From Daedaleopsis sinensis (taxonomy: Eukaryota; Basidiomycota; Agaricomycetes; Polyporales; Polyporaceae): 64,000 nt of DNA. A program made the translations under genes and the position numbers. Under the pieces are notes generated by a model. It saw only the letters and a program-made list of their open reading frames with translations, was not told the origin of the DNA and did not search any database. The stretch spans positions 2,542,001 to 2,606,000 of the forward strand of contig CM066309.1 of the NCBI GenBank assembly GCA_033807695.1, written 5' to 3'. Positions 22,301 through 33,993 of the stretch are shown in pieces; position 1 is the first letter of the stretch; every line of letters starts with the position of its first letter.

Positions 22301-24675
22301 GGCTGAGCGCAGCCAGCCAGGGCGAGTTGTCCACGGTTTTGCGCACGCTCGCGACACTGGAGTCCGAATCTAGCGTCTCCGAAAAGACCCTTGTGCCCTT
22401 CGATACCAGCAGAAGAGGCACCTCAAGTCGTAGTACCACTGCTGTGGTTCCTGCATCACCTGTGCATATTCGCATGTCGGCGACGTCAACAAAGCTCGTC
22501 AGACGTCTGCTCGAGGAGCTGAACACGCTACCGTCGCTATCTCTTATGGCATTCACACTCCGACTGGCCGCGCGGATGCTCCTGGTATCCAACCGACGCC
22601 GTGACTGGGTCCTCGTCAGCCGTGGGACCTTACTACTTCTGCGACGTATATTGGCTCACGGCGTCGCCTACGATCAAGCCTCTGAGGAAGATCGGAAGGT
22701 AGACTCAGAGCAGGACCTAGCGGATGCGGTTAACACCGTGCTATACGTCGCGCTTCACGACACTATGTTCTCGGAGTGGAAGCTCATGCAGTCCGCGGGA
22801 TACTCCGAACAATGGTTTGTCGTGCTCCCTGACATGATGGCCAGAGCACCTTTGGACCCAGTTTCGCGTCGGCAGATTGCTTGGGCCATCTGCATTCTTG
22901 CGAAGGAACATCGTCCTCTTGAGGCTTGGAATGGATATGGACCAGGTGGAAAGTACTTACCTGGGCCGCAGCTCCCTTCGCCCCCGCCGCCTGCGGCGAC
23001 CCTTCTTCTTCCACTCGTCAACATGCTCGTCCGTATTGTTGGCGACGCTAATGACGGACCGGTTCGTCATGATATGTTGAATGCGGTGGTGGTAGCAGTT
23101 GACAAGATCCTCCGGGACATCGTGGCACCTGTGGACAAGCTGCAGGCTCAAGCACTGCGCGATGCCATCCCTGATGCGTGTGACGTATACGGTGATTTCC
23201 TTGGGCTGTTGCACACCAAGCTGCAAGACCGTATACTACCCACGGAGATATTGCAGGAATATGCATTCCCCGTAGAGAAGCTACAACGCATCCTGTTCCC
23301 GGTAGTCCGCATCGCGACCACCCTATCGGCAGTGTATAGAATCCACGGAGGACGAGTACACACGCCTTTACTGATCTTTGTGCTATCCCTCCTCCGAACC
23401 CTCATAACCTCTACTCCTCCCCTGCCCCAGTGGCTCGGCAGCACAAACACCTTGGATGGATCCACCCTTCGCCAATGGGCGTATCGGGCGGCATGCAGCA
23501 TAGTCAAGCTGTACTTAATTTCGCAGGATGAAACGACAGAGGAGGGCCCTTACATAGCTGGGACACTCGCATCATCGCCAGAGCTCGCATTCCCCGACGT
23601 CTCGAGCGCAGGCGCAGCTGCCTTCGAATTCGTCGCTGCGCTAGAACTCATCACCAAGCACGACCTCAGGCCGGATTGCCACCAGGCCGAGCGAGCCACC
23701 CTGCTCGCCACATTCTTCGCGATCACGAAGGACATATTCGTCAAGAACGTGGACGTCGACCCGCTGGACTGGGATTGGAACGCGATACGGATCACGGCGC
23801 ATTTCGTGCAGCAGGGAGGCCTGAGTGCGCTTGTCGCATCCGCCTATCCTCCTGTACACACCGCGCTGTTCGCCCCTGCGATCACGGAGCTGCATACGCT
23901 GTTCTTCGCACCAACGACAGGGAACGGCCGGCGGTCGTTCCCGCCTCCCACCCCGAACGACCGGCGCCATCCGGTGAATGAGGTCGCTAGCGCGATCGCG
24001 AACCCGTACATGCAGTTCCTACGACGGCTCGAGGAGACGATCTGGAAGGGCACCTTCAGGGACATCGGCAGGCGCGGACTCCTGGAGAAAATCACAGACG
24101 TCGCAGGCTACCTCGCGCTCTTCGAGAACCCGGCGCGCTGGCCGAACTTGGACGGGGTGGCAAGCATGCAGTCCTTCTTCTCCGCCGTCCTCTTCGCACG
24201 CGCCGTTCGAGCGAGCCGTCACGTGAGACCCGGAGGCCACGTTCGCAGTCCCGCGCGCGTGCCGCAGCCGATGTACGAGCCCGAGGAGATAGCGGCGGGC
24301 CTCGTCCGCGTCCTCGCGGTCATGAGCGGGTGCAAGACGTTTGGGCACGCGGACGAGCATGCGCATTGCCCGGAGTGCACTCCTACGAGGGCGGAGCTCG
24401 ATTCGGTCGAGCAGAGCCTGAGCTGGTCCAGCGCGAACGGCTGGGAGAGCCGGCCGGCGTTGTGGGCGATGACGAGGTTCACATTGTGGACGATACACTC
24501 CATCTGGAGCAGTCGGGACCGGAAGTCGGTGCGGCTCCGTCGAGGGCTCCTCGAACACGACCTGGCGTCTCGTATCAGGTATTTCCAGCTTTGGCAAGGC
24601 GAGATTGGGCTGGTGGCGAACTCGATGGCGTTCCGGATCGGTGGGACGAGGATGCCATTGCTGTTGGAGCAATAG
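19332..24675 (+). CDS. DUF6535 transmembrane protein with Pro-rich repeat N-terminus
   Basis: Proposed exons are 19332-19334 (ATG alone), 19392-20855, 20920-21006, 21059-21220, 21276-21922 and 21984-24675 (about 1684 aa). The first exon is the weakest part of the model. Residues ~1-490 are Ser/Pro/Tyr-rich with degenerate repeats. DUF6535 follows: DMWSIYIERTLEEDKETVEA, AALFSAVLTTFVVESS, VNAYWFSSLVISLAAALITI (first helix), KQWVNYLLAGLSP, and a second helix pair at LLLFFAGLVDFVWDLNDS. The remaining ~900 residues look all-helical, perhaps ARM-like. The family is abundant in agaricomycetes with no known function. Likely anchored in an internal or plasma membrane with a large cytosolic tail. Confidence 0.8.
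19985..20640 (+). repeat. Degenerate coding tandem repeats, ~105-140 bp units
   Basis: Six units carry a core like QWYPHYSHS-PPP followed by a Pro/Ser/Gly linker with R-PTSL-DGSPPP. The tryptophan codons lie near 19990, 20102, 20204, 20324, 20465 and 20606. The paralogue at 26.8-31.8 kb lacks them. Confidence 0.75.
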
Positions 24676-25475
24676 CACTGGGTCATTGACGCGTCCGTGT
24701 CGTGGATTCCGCATGTATTATCATAGACTACATCTAGCTTATAGTCGATATCGATAGTGAATGGGCATCGTGAAGAGCTGGCAGTCGACATACGAGTTAG
24801 CACTGCGCCCACCTGTCCGTCCAACGTAGCTAATCGACGGCGAGAGCATGTCCAATGCCAGTCCATTGCAGATTTTGAGCGGCAGGCGCGGCCGGACGAC
24901 AAAACTTGAAGACTTTGGCAGTAAGTACTTGGTACATGTCTTGGCTGCTGTCGCGTAAACCCTCAATCGCAAGGTTCAGTAGGATACTAGAGTTAAATGG
25001 AGCACTTGCGCGTGGTAGCTCTGAGTGAGTCGAGCGAGTCGTCGGACGAGTCGATCGTCGCCGAGCAGACGGTAGTAGGCTCGTAAACCAGCCTCTAGTT
25101 CAAACAAGCCGGAAGACAGTCGTTCCTTTTGAATAGAGGCTGGAAGCTCCAAAGAGGAGGGGTGCAGAGGTCCCCCGTGGGAACGTCGGAGTTCGAATCG
25201 AATCGAGAGCGAAGGCTTTCCTCTCCTTCTATACAACGGAACGGCCTGATTTTTCTCAGAGACACAGGATCAAGTAATGGCAGCGTATCCTGCAATTAAT
25301 GAGGATGTACATTTCTTGATGGAGGTAGGAAGAGGAATCCGCCTCTGAGCCTTGGTGGCTGAGCTCGAGGAGGACGCAGGCGCCCACGGAATCCTCGGCT
25401 TGGTTCGAGCTCCGACGTTCCCACGGGGGACCTCTGCACCCCTCCTCTTTGGAGCTTTAAGACTAGACGGTAGTA
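24676..25475. other. 3' flank of DUF6535 copy 1, no gene
   Basis: 24760-24910 is repeated downstream of the second copy. The rest contains one arm of an inverted repeat at 25145-25197 and no supported gene. Confidence 0.5.
25145..25457. repeat. Long inverted repeat, ~53 bp arms
   Basis: Arm 25145-25197 (AGCTCCAAAGAGGAGGGGTG, CAGAGGTCCCCCGTGGGAAC, GTCGGAG) is matched nearly perfectly in reverse complement at 25404-25457, with about 206 bp between. It abuts the MITE at 25476. It could be a second foldback element, but I see no flanking duplication. Confidence 0.8.
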
Positions 25476-25962
25476 CAGCTGGTGTCAAAATTAATGCCCG
25501 ACAAACGCCGAGCACGCAAACGCGCGAGTCGACAAAAATCTACAAGTGACAGCACAACAATTCGTATCCCGGTCTGTGACAAATTATAGACAATATCTAC
25601 ACTCTACTAGTGACATGTGAGATCAATCTGTGAGTTTGAGAGGCCTATGCCTCTGGGAGACTTCGTACAATGACGAAGGATAGCGACACGTCTCAGGCGT
25701 CTAGCAAAGACTGCTGTAGACGCTCAGATGGGTGCTCTCAGGCGCCCAAACCTGCTCTCCAAAACATACTGTGTGGACGAGCACGCATGCCTTCGCCTCC
25801 TAAATGTTTCATGAAGCTTTCAAGAGCAGAAATAAAGCTTACTGAGATACCAAGGGGGATGTAGCTATTTTTTACAGAGTACACATCCGTTCATGCACAA
25901 ATGTTGCGCTGGCGTGTTTTGCGTCATCAGCGTCTGTCGGGCATTAATTTTGACACCAGCTG
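25476..25962. mobile_element. MITE with ~28 bp terminal inverted repeats and TA target duplication
   Basis: The left end CAGCTGGTGTCAAAATTAAT-GCCCGACA and the right end TGTCGGGC-ATTAATTTTGACACCAGCTG are perfect inverted repeats, with weaker pairing continuing inward (ACGCCGAGCACGCAAA against TTTTGCGTCATCAGCGT). Both ends are flanked by TA (25474-25475 and 25963-25964). The 487 bp interior has no transposase. TA duplication and CAG termini point to a non-autonomous member of the Tc1/mariner-pogo-Fot1 superfamily (inference from structure). Confidence 0.85.
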
Positions 25963-26798
25963 TAAGTAGGTCTGAACACAGGATAGACGCCCAGAATTCG
26001 TACCGTACGTCACCTCAAGGACCGTCGGAGTCGCCGTCGTGTCGCCGACCAGCGAGTCTCTCCCCTGTTTTTCTCTTTCTTTGAGACCTACGGCCCTCTG
26101 AGCTTTACTCTAGCATCATATGTGAACTCGTCTGCGACCCCTCTGGCCGTCTACAACCTATCGAGAAACTTTGCACGCCGCCGGAAGCTGTCGGTCGTGT
26201 CGCGTTGGTAAGCGCTCGTGGACATGACAGCGTGAACCTCACCTCCTCCTCTTGGTTCCATTCGAGTCTCCTGAAACTACCGCAGACCCCTCCAGACGTG
26301 CAAGCTACGCGTGTTGACCGGCTTACAGGACACAACAAGAGTCTACTCGATAATCACACACATCCAATGCATGTGTTCCTCCAGTGAGTCGCCTCCACGT
26401 GCTCCTAGTGTACTCTATGAAATATAATGCCAACTATAGATCTTTTCCCATCTATGTGTCGTCCATGCGGTTGCTAGATAGGAGGCTAGAAGCTACTGAG
26501 GCACCTTCAGCACTCATCATCATGTCCGAGGGTTCCGAGTCTCGACACCCAACCAACAGCGCGCCGAACACAAGAGTGAACATCTGATGATCCTTCCAAG
26601 GTTTGTCGAACATGTCCACATCTTCCCCTTGCCATGGGAAACTGAGTAATGTCCTAGTGACAAAGCGCTCTCAGAATCTCGAGACTCGAGTCGGCGCTCA
26701 GCGCTAACTGTCTTCCAAATGATTCCCTCATCAGTACTTAAGGTCTGCAACAATGGTCAGGGATCGCGCTCGAGAAGCCCCTGATCTTTGCCTCCTCC
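25963..26798. other. Upstream region of DUF6535 copy 2
   Basis: It contains the duplicated block 26350-26444. An ATG at 26524 (MSEGSESRH) is open for 21 codons but was not joined convincingly to the next exon. Confidence 0.45.
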
Positions 26799-29700
26799 AT
26801 GGTATGTTTGTCCTGAGTTATATGCAATCCACAATCACCCGTGCTGATTGGCTACGTGGCAAAGTCCGACCCACCGCCGTCGTCCCAGGCATCTCAGCCA
26901 AGTCCGAACCGCCCGCCTTCAAGTGACTTTGGCGTTCATGATGAGGGAGATCAGCATGGTGCCGATGTGAGAAAGAGCCCTGTGGAGAACAGACCCTATC
27001 CTCTTCATTCATCCACACTGAGGGAACCCCACCAACATTCGTCGGCGGAGGAGTCCTCTAGACTAAGGGAGCTAGACCTCGACCCTTTGCCAGATATATC
27101 CACAACGGTACAGTGGTCAAGCTGGCAGGGAGAGACTCAGTCCATTATACCGTCACGAACGAGTACAGTGGTTTGGGGTCCAGAGGAACTGAATAGCTGG
27201 GGATATCCGGATAACTGGCCAGCAAGCACTCGGAGTATAGACGACATCGGACCCCACGAAGTACTGCGGAATCGCACCAATAACATGAACACACTACGCG
27301 AAGAAGAAGGTGCGCAGACGTATGTGTCTCCTACATATTACACACTAAACTTAGATGTGGAGAAAGGCGGGCATGAGTCTTTCACGCAATCCCCCGAGTC
27401 CTTCAAGCCTCAGAGCAAAATGGACTCGGACCCATCGATCTACATCGACAGTCTCAGCAAGCGAGCAAATGATCCGGCGGAAGGAGCCGAGTATGTCGAC
27501 ACTATGGCTCTGCACGTCTATGAACACGCATCGCCTGTTCCGAGTAAGTCTGCTCGCATTCGATGCTCCTCGAGCCCTAGTGACTCGTGATGCTGCAGGA
27601 CCGCTGTCGCCGCTCGCGCATGAGCGATTGTCGGGGCTCTCGAGCACTGGCAGTTTCCCGCACGCACCCCTAGCGAACCGCCGCGAGGACCCAGATGGAC
27701 TTGGACTCTTCGGAACCCGATCCTATCGACGTCAGCCCGAGGTGTCTGTCCGGCCTGGTTCCTTCCATCCATACCGTGGCCGACCGCTACATAAAAATTC
27801 AGCGGGGGAAGGTCCCGCGCAGTTGCTGGGTCCAGAAGGCTCACCGATGTCTCGCATAAATCTCCTTCCCCAGGTGGAACGTCCAACTCCTCGGGCTGAG
27901 AACGTCACTACTGCTGCTGGACGCGGGATACTGAGGGCCGGCAGTTTTTCTCCCCTTGCCAGTGCGCCCACCGGTGCGGCGCCATCGTCGAAGCCGAAGG
28001 TTGTAAGATTTGCTACAGATTCAACCCAAAGTACTATACCTCAGCCTACTCTTCCATCGGCTGACGGCAGTACACAAGCAGGGAAGGTGACAGAAGTCGT
28101 TACTTTCCTGATTGACATAACTTTCGAAACTCATGGTACCATGGGTGATACTAGGTCACGAACACTGTCAAAGACGAGGCAAGAGGAATGCGGACCAACA
28201 TTCCTGAAGCAACTCAAGTAGGCTCTAGATGTTCGACGTTTGAGTCCTTCTCACAATCTTGCGATTCCAGGAACAGCCGAGACATGATGTAGACTCTTCC
28301 GTGCCGGAAGTCGATATTTGGCCACTGTATCTCGATCACGCTCTGGTCGAAGACAAAGAGACCGTACAAGCTTGGAACACCGACTTAGACTCCATCTTGA
28401 TATTTGTCAGTTGTTTCCTCTTTCGACATTTGCGCGTATTCATGAGCTGTACGTCCCGACAGGCGGCTCTATTCTCCGCGGTCTTGACTACAATGGTTAT
28501 AGAGTCATACCAGAACTTGCAACCCAATCCCCAGGTGGAGCTACTGAGGGCAGTCCTCCTCCAGCTGCAAAAGAACAGCGGCTCCGAGAGTTCTACCGAG
28601 TCTCCCATAGCCCCCTTCGAGCTAACCCGGTCGGCGGTCCGAGTCAACGTCTACTGGTTCTGTAGTCTGATTATCAGCTTAGCAACTTCCCTCTTGGTGA
28701 TCCTGGCTAAGCAATGGGTCAACTACCTCTTGGCCGGTCTATCCCCAGTTCCTCATACTCGAGGCCGACACCGCCAATACCGCATGGACGGCCTACATAG
28801 ATGGAACCTGCCGGCGGTGTTGTCCTTCCTTCCCCTTCTCCTCCACGTATCTTTATTGCTCTTTTTCGCTGGTCTCGTCGACTTCATCTGGGATCTGAAT
28901 GACACTGTCGGAGCTACGTCCGCGGTCTTGGTCGTTTCAACTTTCCTCGTCTATGCTACAACCAACTTATTGTCTTACATCTATCCCGACTGCCCTTTCA
29001 AGACCTCTGTCACCGTTTTTATATCTTTTGCACACCGCTTTGCAAGCATAGTCCTCCGCAGAATCTTCGCACGGGTTCAGCTTGCCTGGGAGGCTGTGCG
29101 GATAGTCTCCCGCCATGTTGGCCGCCTGCTCAGCGCACCGAGTCGCACGTTCGGGCGCCGTGCCCTGAGGATCGCTGTTTCCGAGCTGCGACGCAGCACG
29201 ACTCTTTCAAAGTCAGTAGCCAAGCCCAACTACGACGCGCTGCGGATATCGGCACTCCGTGCCCAGGACGAGAAGTACATCTTGCAGAACGCGAGCTTGA
29301 TGGACGCTCGGGTGTTCATTTGGCTGATCCGCAACGTTGGACGGCTTGCGGCCCCTGAAGATGTGGTCGGACACGCTCTCGTCCGCTTCCCGCATCTCGT
29401 TCTCCATCGGGAGCTGCTGATACAGGAAGGCGCATCCGCATTTCTCGAACGCATCTTGAAGCGGTGTTTTGTCAGGCCATGGAACGAGCTGAGCACAAAG
29501 CAACACCAGCAGGTGTCATTCATTGTGCGTGCTCTTGGAGCACTTGTCTCCGAGGCCGAGATAGACGGCGTGGAGTTCGCAGACTCCACGATCCCTGATG
29601 GGACCCTATTGGATAACACCCCCTTCCTCCCGGTGCAACGTCCACAGCGGAGCGACAACACCTTCTTAACGCAAGAATCGCTGGAGCTCCTTGGGCACCT

Positions 29701-32345
29701 CCTCACGAACCTAGGCCAGTTGCCCCTGCCCCTCGCGTCCTTTACCCTTCGTCTCTCGGTTCAAATAACCGAGGGCCGCAATATCTTCCAATGGATCCAA
29801 CTCGGCGGCAGCAGGCTTGTGGAGGAGTTCTTGCAACGCCTCATGGATTTCGACAAGGAGCAGCGGCCGCGGGCCGAGCTTACTCCTGCCGTCAATACAG
29901 TCATTTACCTCGCTCTCTGTGATGCCGCACGGACACACCTCGACGTCTCCTCGTTTGCACCGACAGGCAAAATCAGCTACTGGTTCTCGGCCCTGCTCGC
30001 TATATTGCACCGCGTGCGCTTGGACGCCGTTTTGCTGCGTCAAGTATGCTGGGCGATATGCACGCTGTCTTGGACGTTGTCGCCCCAGCCCGGCGTGACG
30101 GTGCGGCCTCTTGTGCCACGGCTCCGTGGCATGCACTCGCTGCCGCAGTCTTTCACAGAGCTGCTATCGTGCGATCAGGATCCCGACGTGCTGACCACGG
30201 TCATCAGCGCGCTCGAAAGTATGTTGTGGACTGCGGAGTGGGACGGCCAAAAGGAGGTCTGTCAGTGTCTCCACAAACGGTACAAGCCGTTCCTCGACGA
30301 GTTCTGCACAAGGACCCGCGCCGGCCAGCTTCCTAACCCTGAAGCTCGAGTCGTCTCACTCACCCGTATCGCTGCCTACCTATCCTTCTTCGACAAGGAA
30401 GGTCCCGACAACGCGAAAGCTCACCTTATACCGCTAGTCTTCAATCTCCTCGACTTTATCAGTGCGTCGAAGACCCAGGCTACCAAGCTCATCAGACCGT
30501 GGATCTACAGAGCTGCATGTCGCATGGTGCAGCTCTACCTGATCGACCCGCGATGGTCGCGGACCTACGCAGGCCTGACTTCACTGACATGCTGTACACG
30601 AGCACGGACCAACTCGAGTCCACTTACGCTCTCGGCGCAGAACTGGTTGCAGTGGTAGAGTCTCTGTCGCAAGACGCCAGCCCAGACCAACCGCGATGGC
30701 GTCCCCTTCCTCATTGGACAATGGAGCAGTTCTGCCGCGTCATGCACCACGCCCTTACTGAAGGATTGCGGCCCAGCGCAGACGTCCGCGACATCGGCGG
30801 GTGGGACCCGTACGGAGGGCGCATGGTTGCGGTGGCTATCAGGTCACAGAGACTCCTGGACGTGCTGTTGTCATCGGGCGAGTCCTGCGTTCACGTCGAG
30901 ATCCTGACACCTCTCTTGCACTATGTCTGTATGACGCTGTACGCAGGTCCCCGTCACAGTGTAACGGCCGCGTCGACGCGATCGTCCCAAATAGCGAACC
31001 AAGCCTTGGCTGGGACTGTCAGTCCCTGGGATCCCCGGCATCCAGCACGACATATGGCGAGAGCCATTAGCAGTGTTTACATTCCCTTCCTGGACGAGAT
31101 CACGCGAAGGCTCAAGACCAGGTTCCACCCCAGTCCGCTCCTGATGCATGAGATGCTCATGGACCTGATATGCATCTCAGGATACCTCGCATTCTTCGAG
31201 CATATGCGCGAGCTGCCTCGCGAAGACATCAGCGACGCGATGGTGGACTACCTTCGGGCCCTCGCATCCTCGAAGGCACTCCCGGCCTCTGTCCGTCGTA
31301 GCGCGTGGATCGCGGTCGGGCACATGGCGCTGCTCTATCTCGCCGGCGAGGAGAAGATGGCGAGAGTCATGGAAGAAAACCCCATTCGCTTCTTCAGAGG
31401 CGACCACCGCCGAGAACGACCAGATGACGTCGCTATCGGCCTCATCATGGTTGTGTCGATAGAGATAGAGAAGTTGGGCAAGATCAAGCCACAGTCGCAT
31501 TGTCGCGAATGTGCCCTTGACAGGACAATCCCGAACAGTTCGCAAATAGAAGACATTCCGGATGTCCTTGCGGTGGCGGCGCTCGAGATGATGGTGGGCA
31601 TATGGGATGGAACAGATTGGGAGTCTCTGGCAATCAGGGATAGACTGCTGTATCACGATATTAAGGAGCATATCGAACCCTTGAGCATGGTGGATGGAGA
31701 AATCGGAGAGTTGGTTGAGAAGCTTGTGAGGAGAATCGAAATGACCCCTCCCATTGTACCTACCGTGCAGAGACGGTCAAGCATGTGATTCGCATAGACG
31801 TTGAACCCATGTTCCAATCGTCACTGTATACTCCGTGTAACACGTACAAGTAGCTTTGATGTCGACTGCAACGAACTTATCCGTGCGGAACTGCCAAGAA
31901 GTCGTTTCGAATTTCTAGCTTTGGCAGAGCGAAAGTTGAGTTCTGGCATCGTCATGGGGTTCCAGGGAACGCCGAACCGGGACAGCACTAAGGCTGTAGA
32001 TCCGAAATAGCGGTGTCGTGCAACTGTGTGCATCCTGTAGCCTGATAATAACAGGATGTGAGTAGAATGGAAATCTTCGAGCACAGCAGACTCACGATTC
32101 AGTGCTACGCCCATTTTTCTCTTCAACTTAGCTGATTGACGACGACCTTGGGCCCCTCGAACAGGACATTGACATGTCAGTGTAGCATGGTCTACATCTA
32201 GCCCGGCAATAGTAAACGATGTAAGTGAATGGGCGTCGTAATAATAAATAATAGTTGACAATGACATACGAGTTAGCTCCGCGCCCACCTGTCCGATGAT
32301 TGACGGCGAGGACACGTCGATTGGATTTTGAGCGGATCCAGCCGG
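26350..32345 (+). repeat. Segmental tandem duplication, right unit
   Basis: Counterpart of 18871-24950; it lies in the same orientation. Similarity is clear in the flanks and in the DUF6535 exons, and poor in the N-terminal low-complexity exon. Confidence 0.75.
26799..31788 (+). pseudogene. DUF6535 transmembrane protein copy 2, one frameshift
   Basis: Exons 26799-26801 (ATG only, tentative), 26889-27543, 27599-28086, 28155-28217, 28271-28405 and 28463-31788. The short exon VTNTVKDEARG parallels GNVKEDAHALS of copy 1, which supports both models. DUF6535 landmarks are PLYLDHALVEDKETVQA, AALFSAVLTTMVIES, VNVYWFCSLIISLATSLLVI, KQWVNYLLAGLSPVP and LLLFFAGLVDFIWDLND. The frame breaks near 30541-30560, after IYRAACRMVQLYLIDP, and continues to 31788 in another frame. 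No intron of usable size bridges this without removing the conserved VQLYLI. So it is a 1-nt indel: a young pseudogene, a truncated 1,000-residue protein, or a sequencing error. Confidence 0.75.
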
Positions 32346-32840
32346 AAGACAAGAGATGCTTGGTAAATATCAGTTGTGAGCATCGCAGGAGCGAGGCAAT
32401 GCCGGCATGCCAGAGAAGGTTGCAAAGAGGCAAGGCATTATCCACCTCCGCATAGCATGCCAAGAAACAGGTTCCGACCCATAACTTCTGAGAGATCTTC
32501 GGGGGCTCACGAGGGCCGTCAATCGTCGAAAAGAGCAGCCAAGGAGGAGAGAGTGCGTCTGGGAGGACAGCGGGAGGGTATAAGAGCGAATCGGAGAACG
32601 TTGGACGGAGATAGAGTGGCGGTGCCGAGCCCACCCGTGCGGGAGACCGGACGACGAGCAGCCTGCCAAGTCCGCACCGAATTGCACCATGCCATTCCGA
32701 CGTCAAGTATAACCCTCTCCGTCTCTCCTCCTTTCCCTCGTCTCCCTCCCCCGCCCCCTCCGCGCCCCCCTCGACGACGACGAGCCGTTCTAGGCTAACT
32801 CGCCCCCACTCCACCTCGCGAGCACACACTCCCCGATAAC
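31789..32840. other. 3' flank of DUF6535 copy 2 and promoter of the DUF1275 gene
   Basis: 32200-32345 repeats the flank of copy 1. GGGTATAAGAGC near 32577 and a C/T-rich tract before 32841 look like the promoter and leader of the next gene. No gene seen. Confidence 0.5.
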
Positions 32841-33993
32841 ATGGCGGCGGAACGCACGGCTGATGCCACTGGCCCGGAGTACGCGGAGCAGAAGACCGAG
32901 AGGCTCCCCCAGCCTGTGCTCTCCAAGGAGTCCAATAACACCGTCGTCGAGACCGCACGGCTGGCAACGAGCCCAAGAACGGTCTTTTCGACTAGCCACT
33001 TGATGGGCGATGTCGACCCGATGCAGTCGACGTTCCCGCTTGCTGCATATTGCTTCATGACCGGATTCATGTAAGTTGTGCTTTTCTATCGGTTGTCTCG
33101 AGGGTCAGCCATCGATCCCCCTACCTATCGCTTGCGTGTCCGAAACCCATCTTGCTGAATCCCATGCTAAATAATCCTCTTCAGTGACTCTGTGTCCTTC
33201 ACCGCCATCTTCGTTTGGTGCGGTTTCCAAACCGGCAATTCCGTCCAGCTCGCCCTCGCCCTCGCCCGCCTCTTCTCCGGGCCCCCGGGCCAGCGCGACA
33301 CCTCCTTCCACCTGGCCGACCAGCAGGCGCTGACGTCCGTTATCACCTTCATCCTCGGCGCGAGCCTCGGGCGCATCGGCGACCGCATGGGCCCCAAGAC
33401 CCGCGCCTGGCTCTGCATGGGGACGCTGATCCAGGCACTGTTCACCATGGCCGCCGCGCTCACCGCGTGGAAGAGCGGGCAGGGGAGCATTGCGGAGGTC
33501 CGCGGGGACCCCGCGTGGACGAACGCGCTCACGTTCGTCGCGGTCGGCTTCATGAGCGCGAGTCTCGGGCTGCAGGGGATCATGGGCAAGCGGGTGAACA
33601 CGCAGTTCGCGACGACCAGTGAGTGATCTCATCCCCGTCCCCGTTCTCCCCATCCCCGGGCTCTGCGCTTCCCTGCTATCTAAGCTGCATTCTCCGCTCT
33701 CGACCCCGATGCCGACACTGACATGTGCGACAGTCGTGCTCACCACCGTCTGGTGCGAGCTCATGGCGGACCCGAAGCTGTTCAAGCTGCGCCAGAGCAT
33801 CATCTCCCGCGACCACAAGCTGATCGCCATCGTCGCGCTCTTCCTTGGGGGCTTCGTCGGCCGCGCCATCATCGACGCCGCTGGGGCTGCTGCGACGCTC
33901 GGTGTCGGCGCCGGCATGCGTGTCCTTATCGCGCTCTGGTGGCTGTTCGTGCCCGGGAAGCCCATCAAGGCGAGCAAGCCTACCAGCGCATGA
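32841..33993 (+). CDS. DUF1275 (YoaK-like) multi-pass membrane protein
   Basis: Exons 32841-33070, 33185-33618 and 33734-33993 give 307 aa. A polar N-terminus of about 65 residues precedes LAAYCFMTGFIDSVSFTAIF and WCGFQTGNSVQLALALARLF, the typical opening of DUF1275 proteins. Further helices are LTSVITFILGASLGRI, GTLIQALFTMAAAL, TFVAVGFMSASLGLQGIMGK, IAIVALFLGGFVGRAI and MRVLIALWWLFVPG. About six to seven membrane spans in total. The family is found in bacteria and fungi; transport is assumed, but no substrate is known. Length is normal for fungal members. Confidence 0.92.

Larger units (their letters stand above)
18871..24950 (+). repeat. Segmental tandem duplication, left unit
   Basis: The unit comprises upstream flank, DUF6535 gene and 3' flank. 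Left-edge homology with 26350 and right-edge homology (24760-24910 with about 32230-32345, sharing GACATACGAGTTAGC, GCGCCCACCTGTCCG and TTGACGGCGAG-like blocks) give offsets of about 7.48 kb at both ends. Confidence 0.75.

Noticed and set aside
30499..30560. A short intron repairing the second DUF6535 gene
   Set aside because: The only GT...AG pair (30525-30570) does not restore the frame and would delete VQLYLI, which the paralogue conserves.
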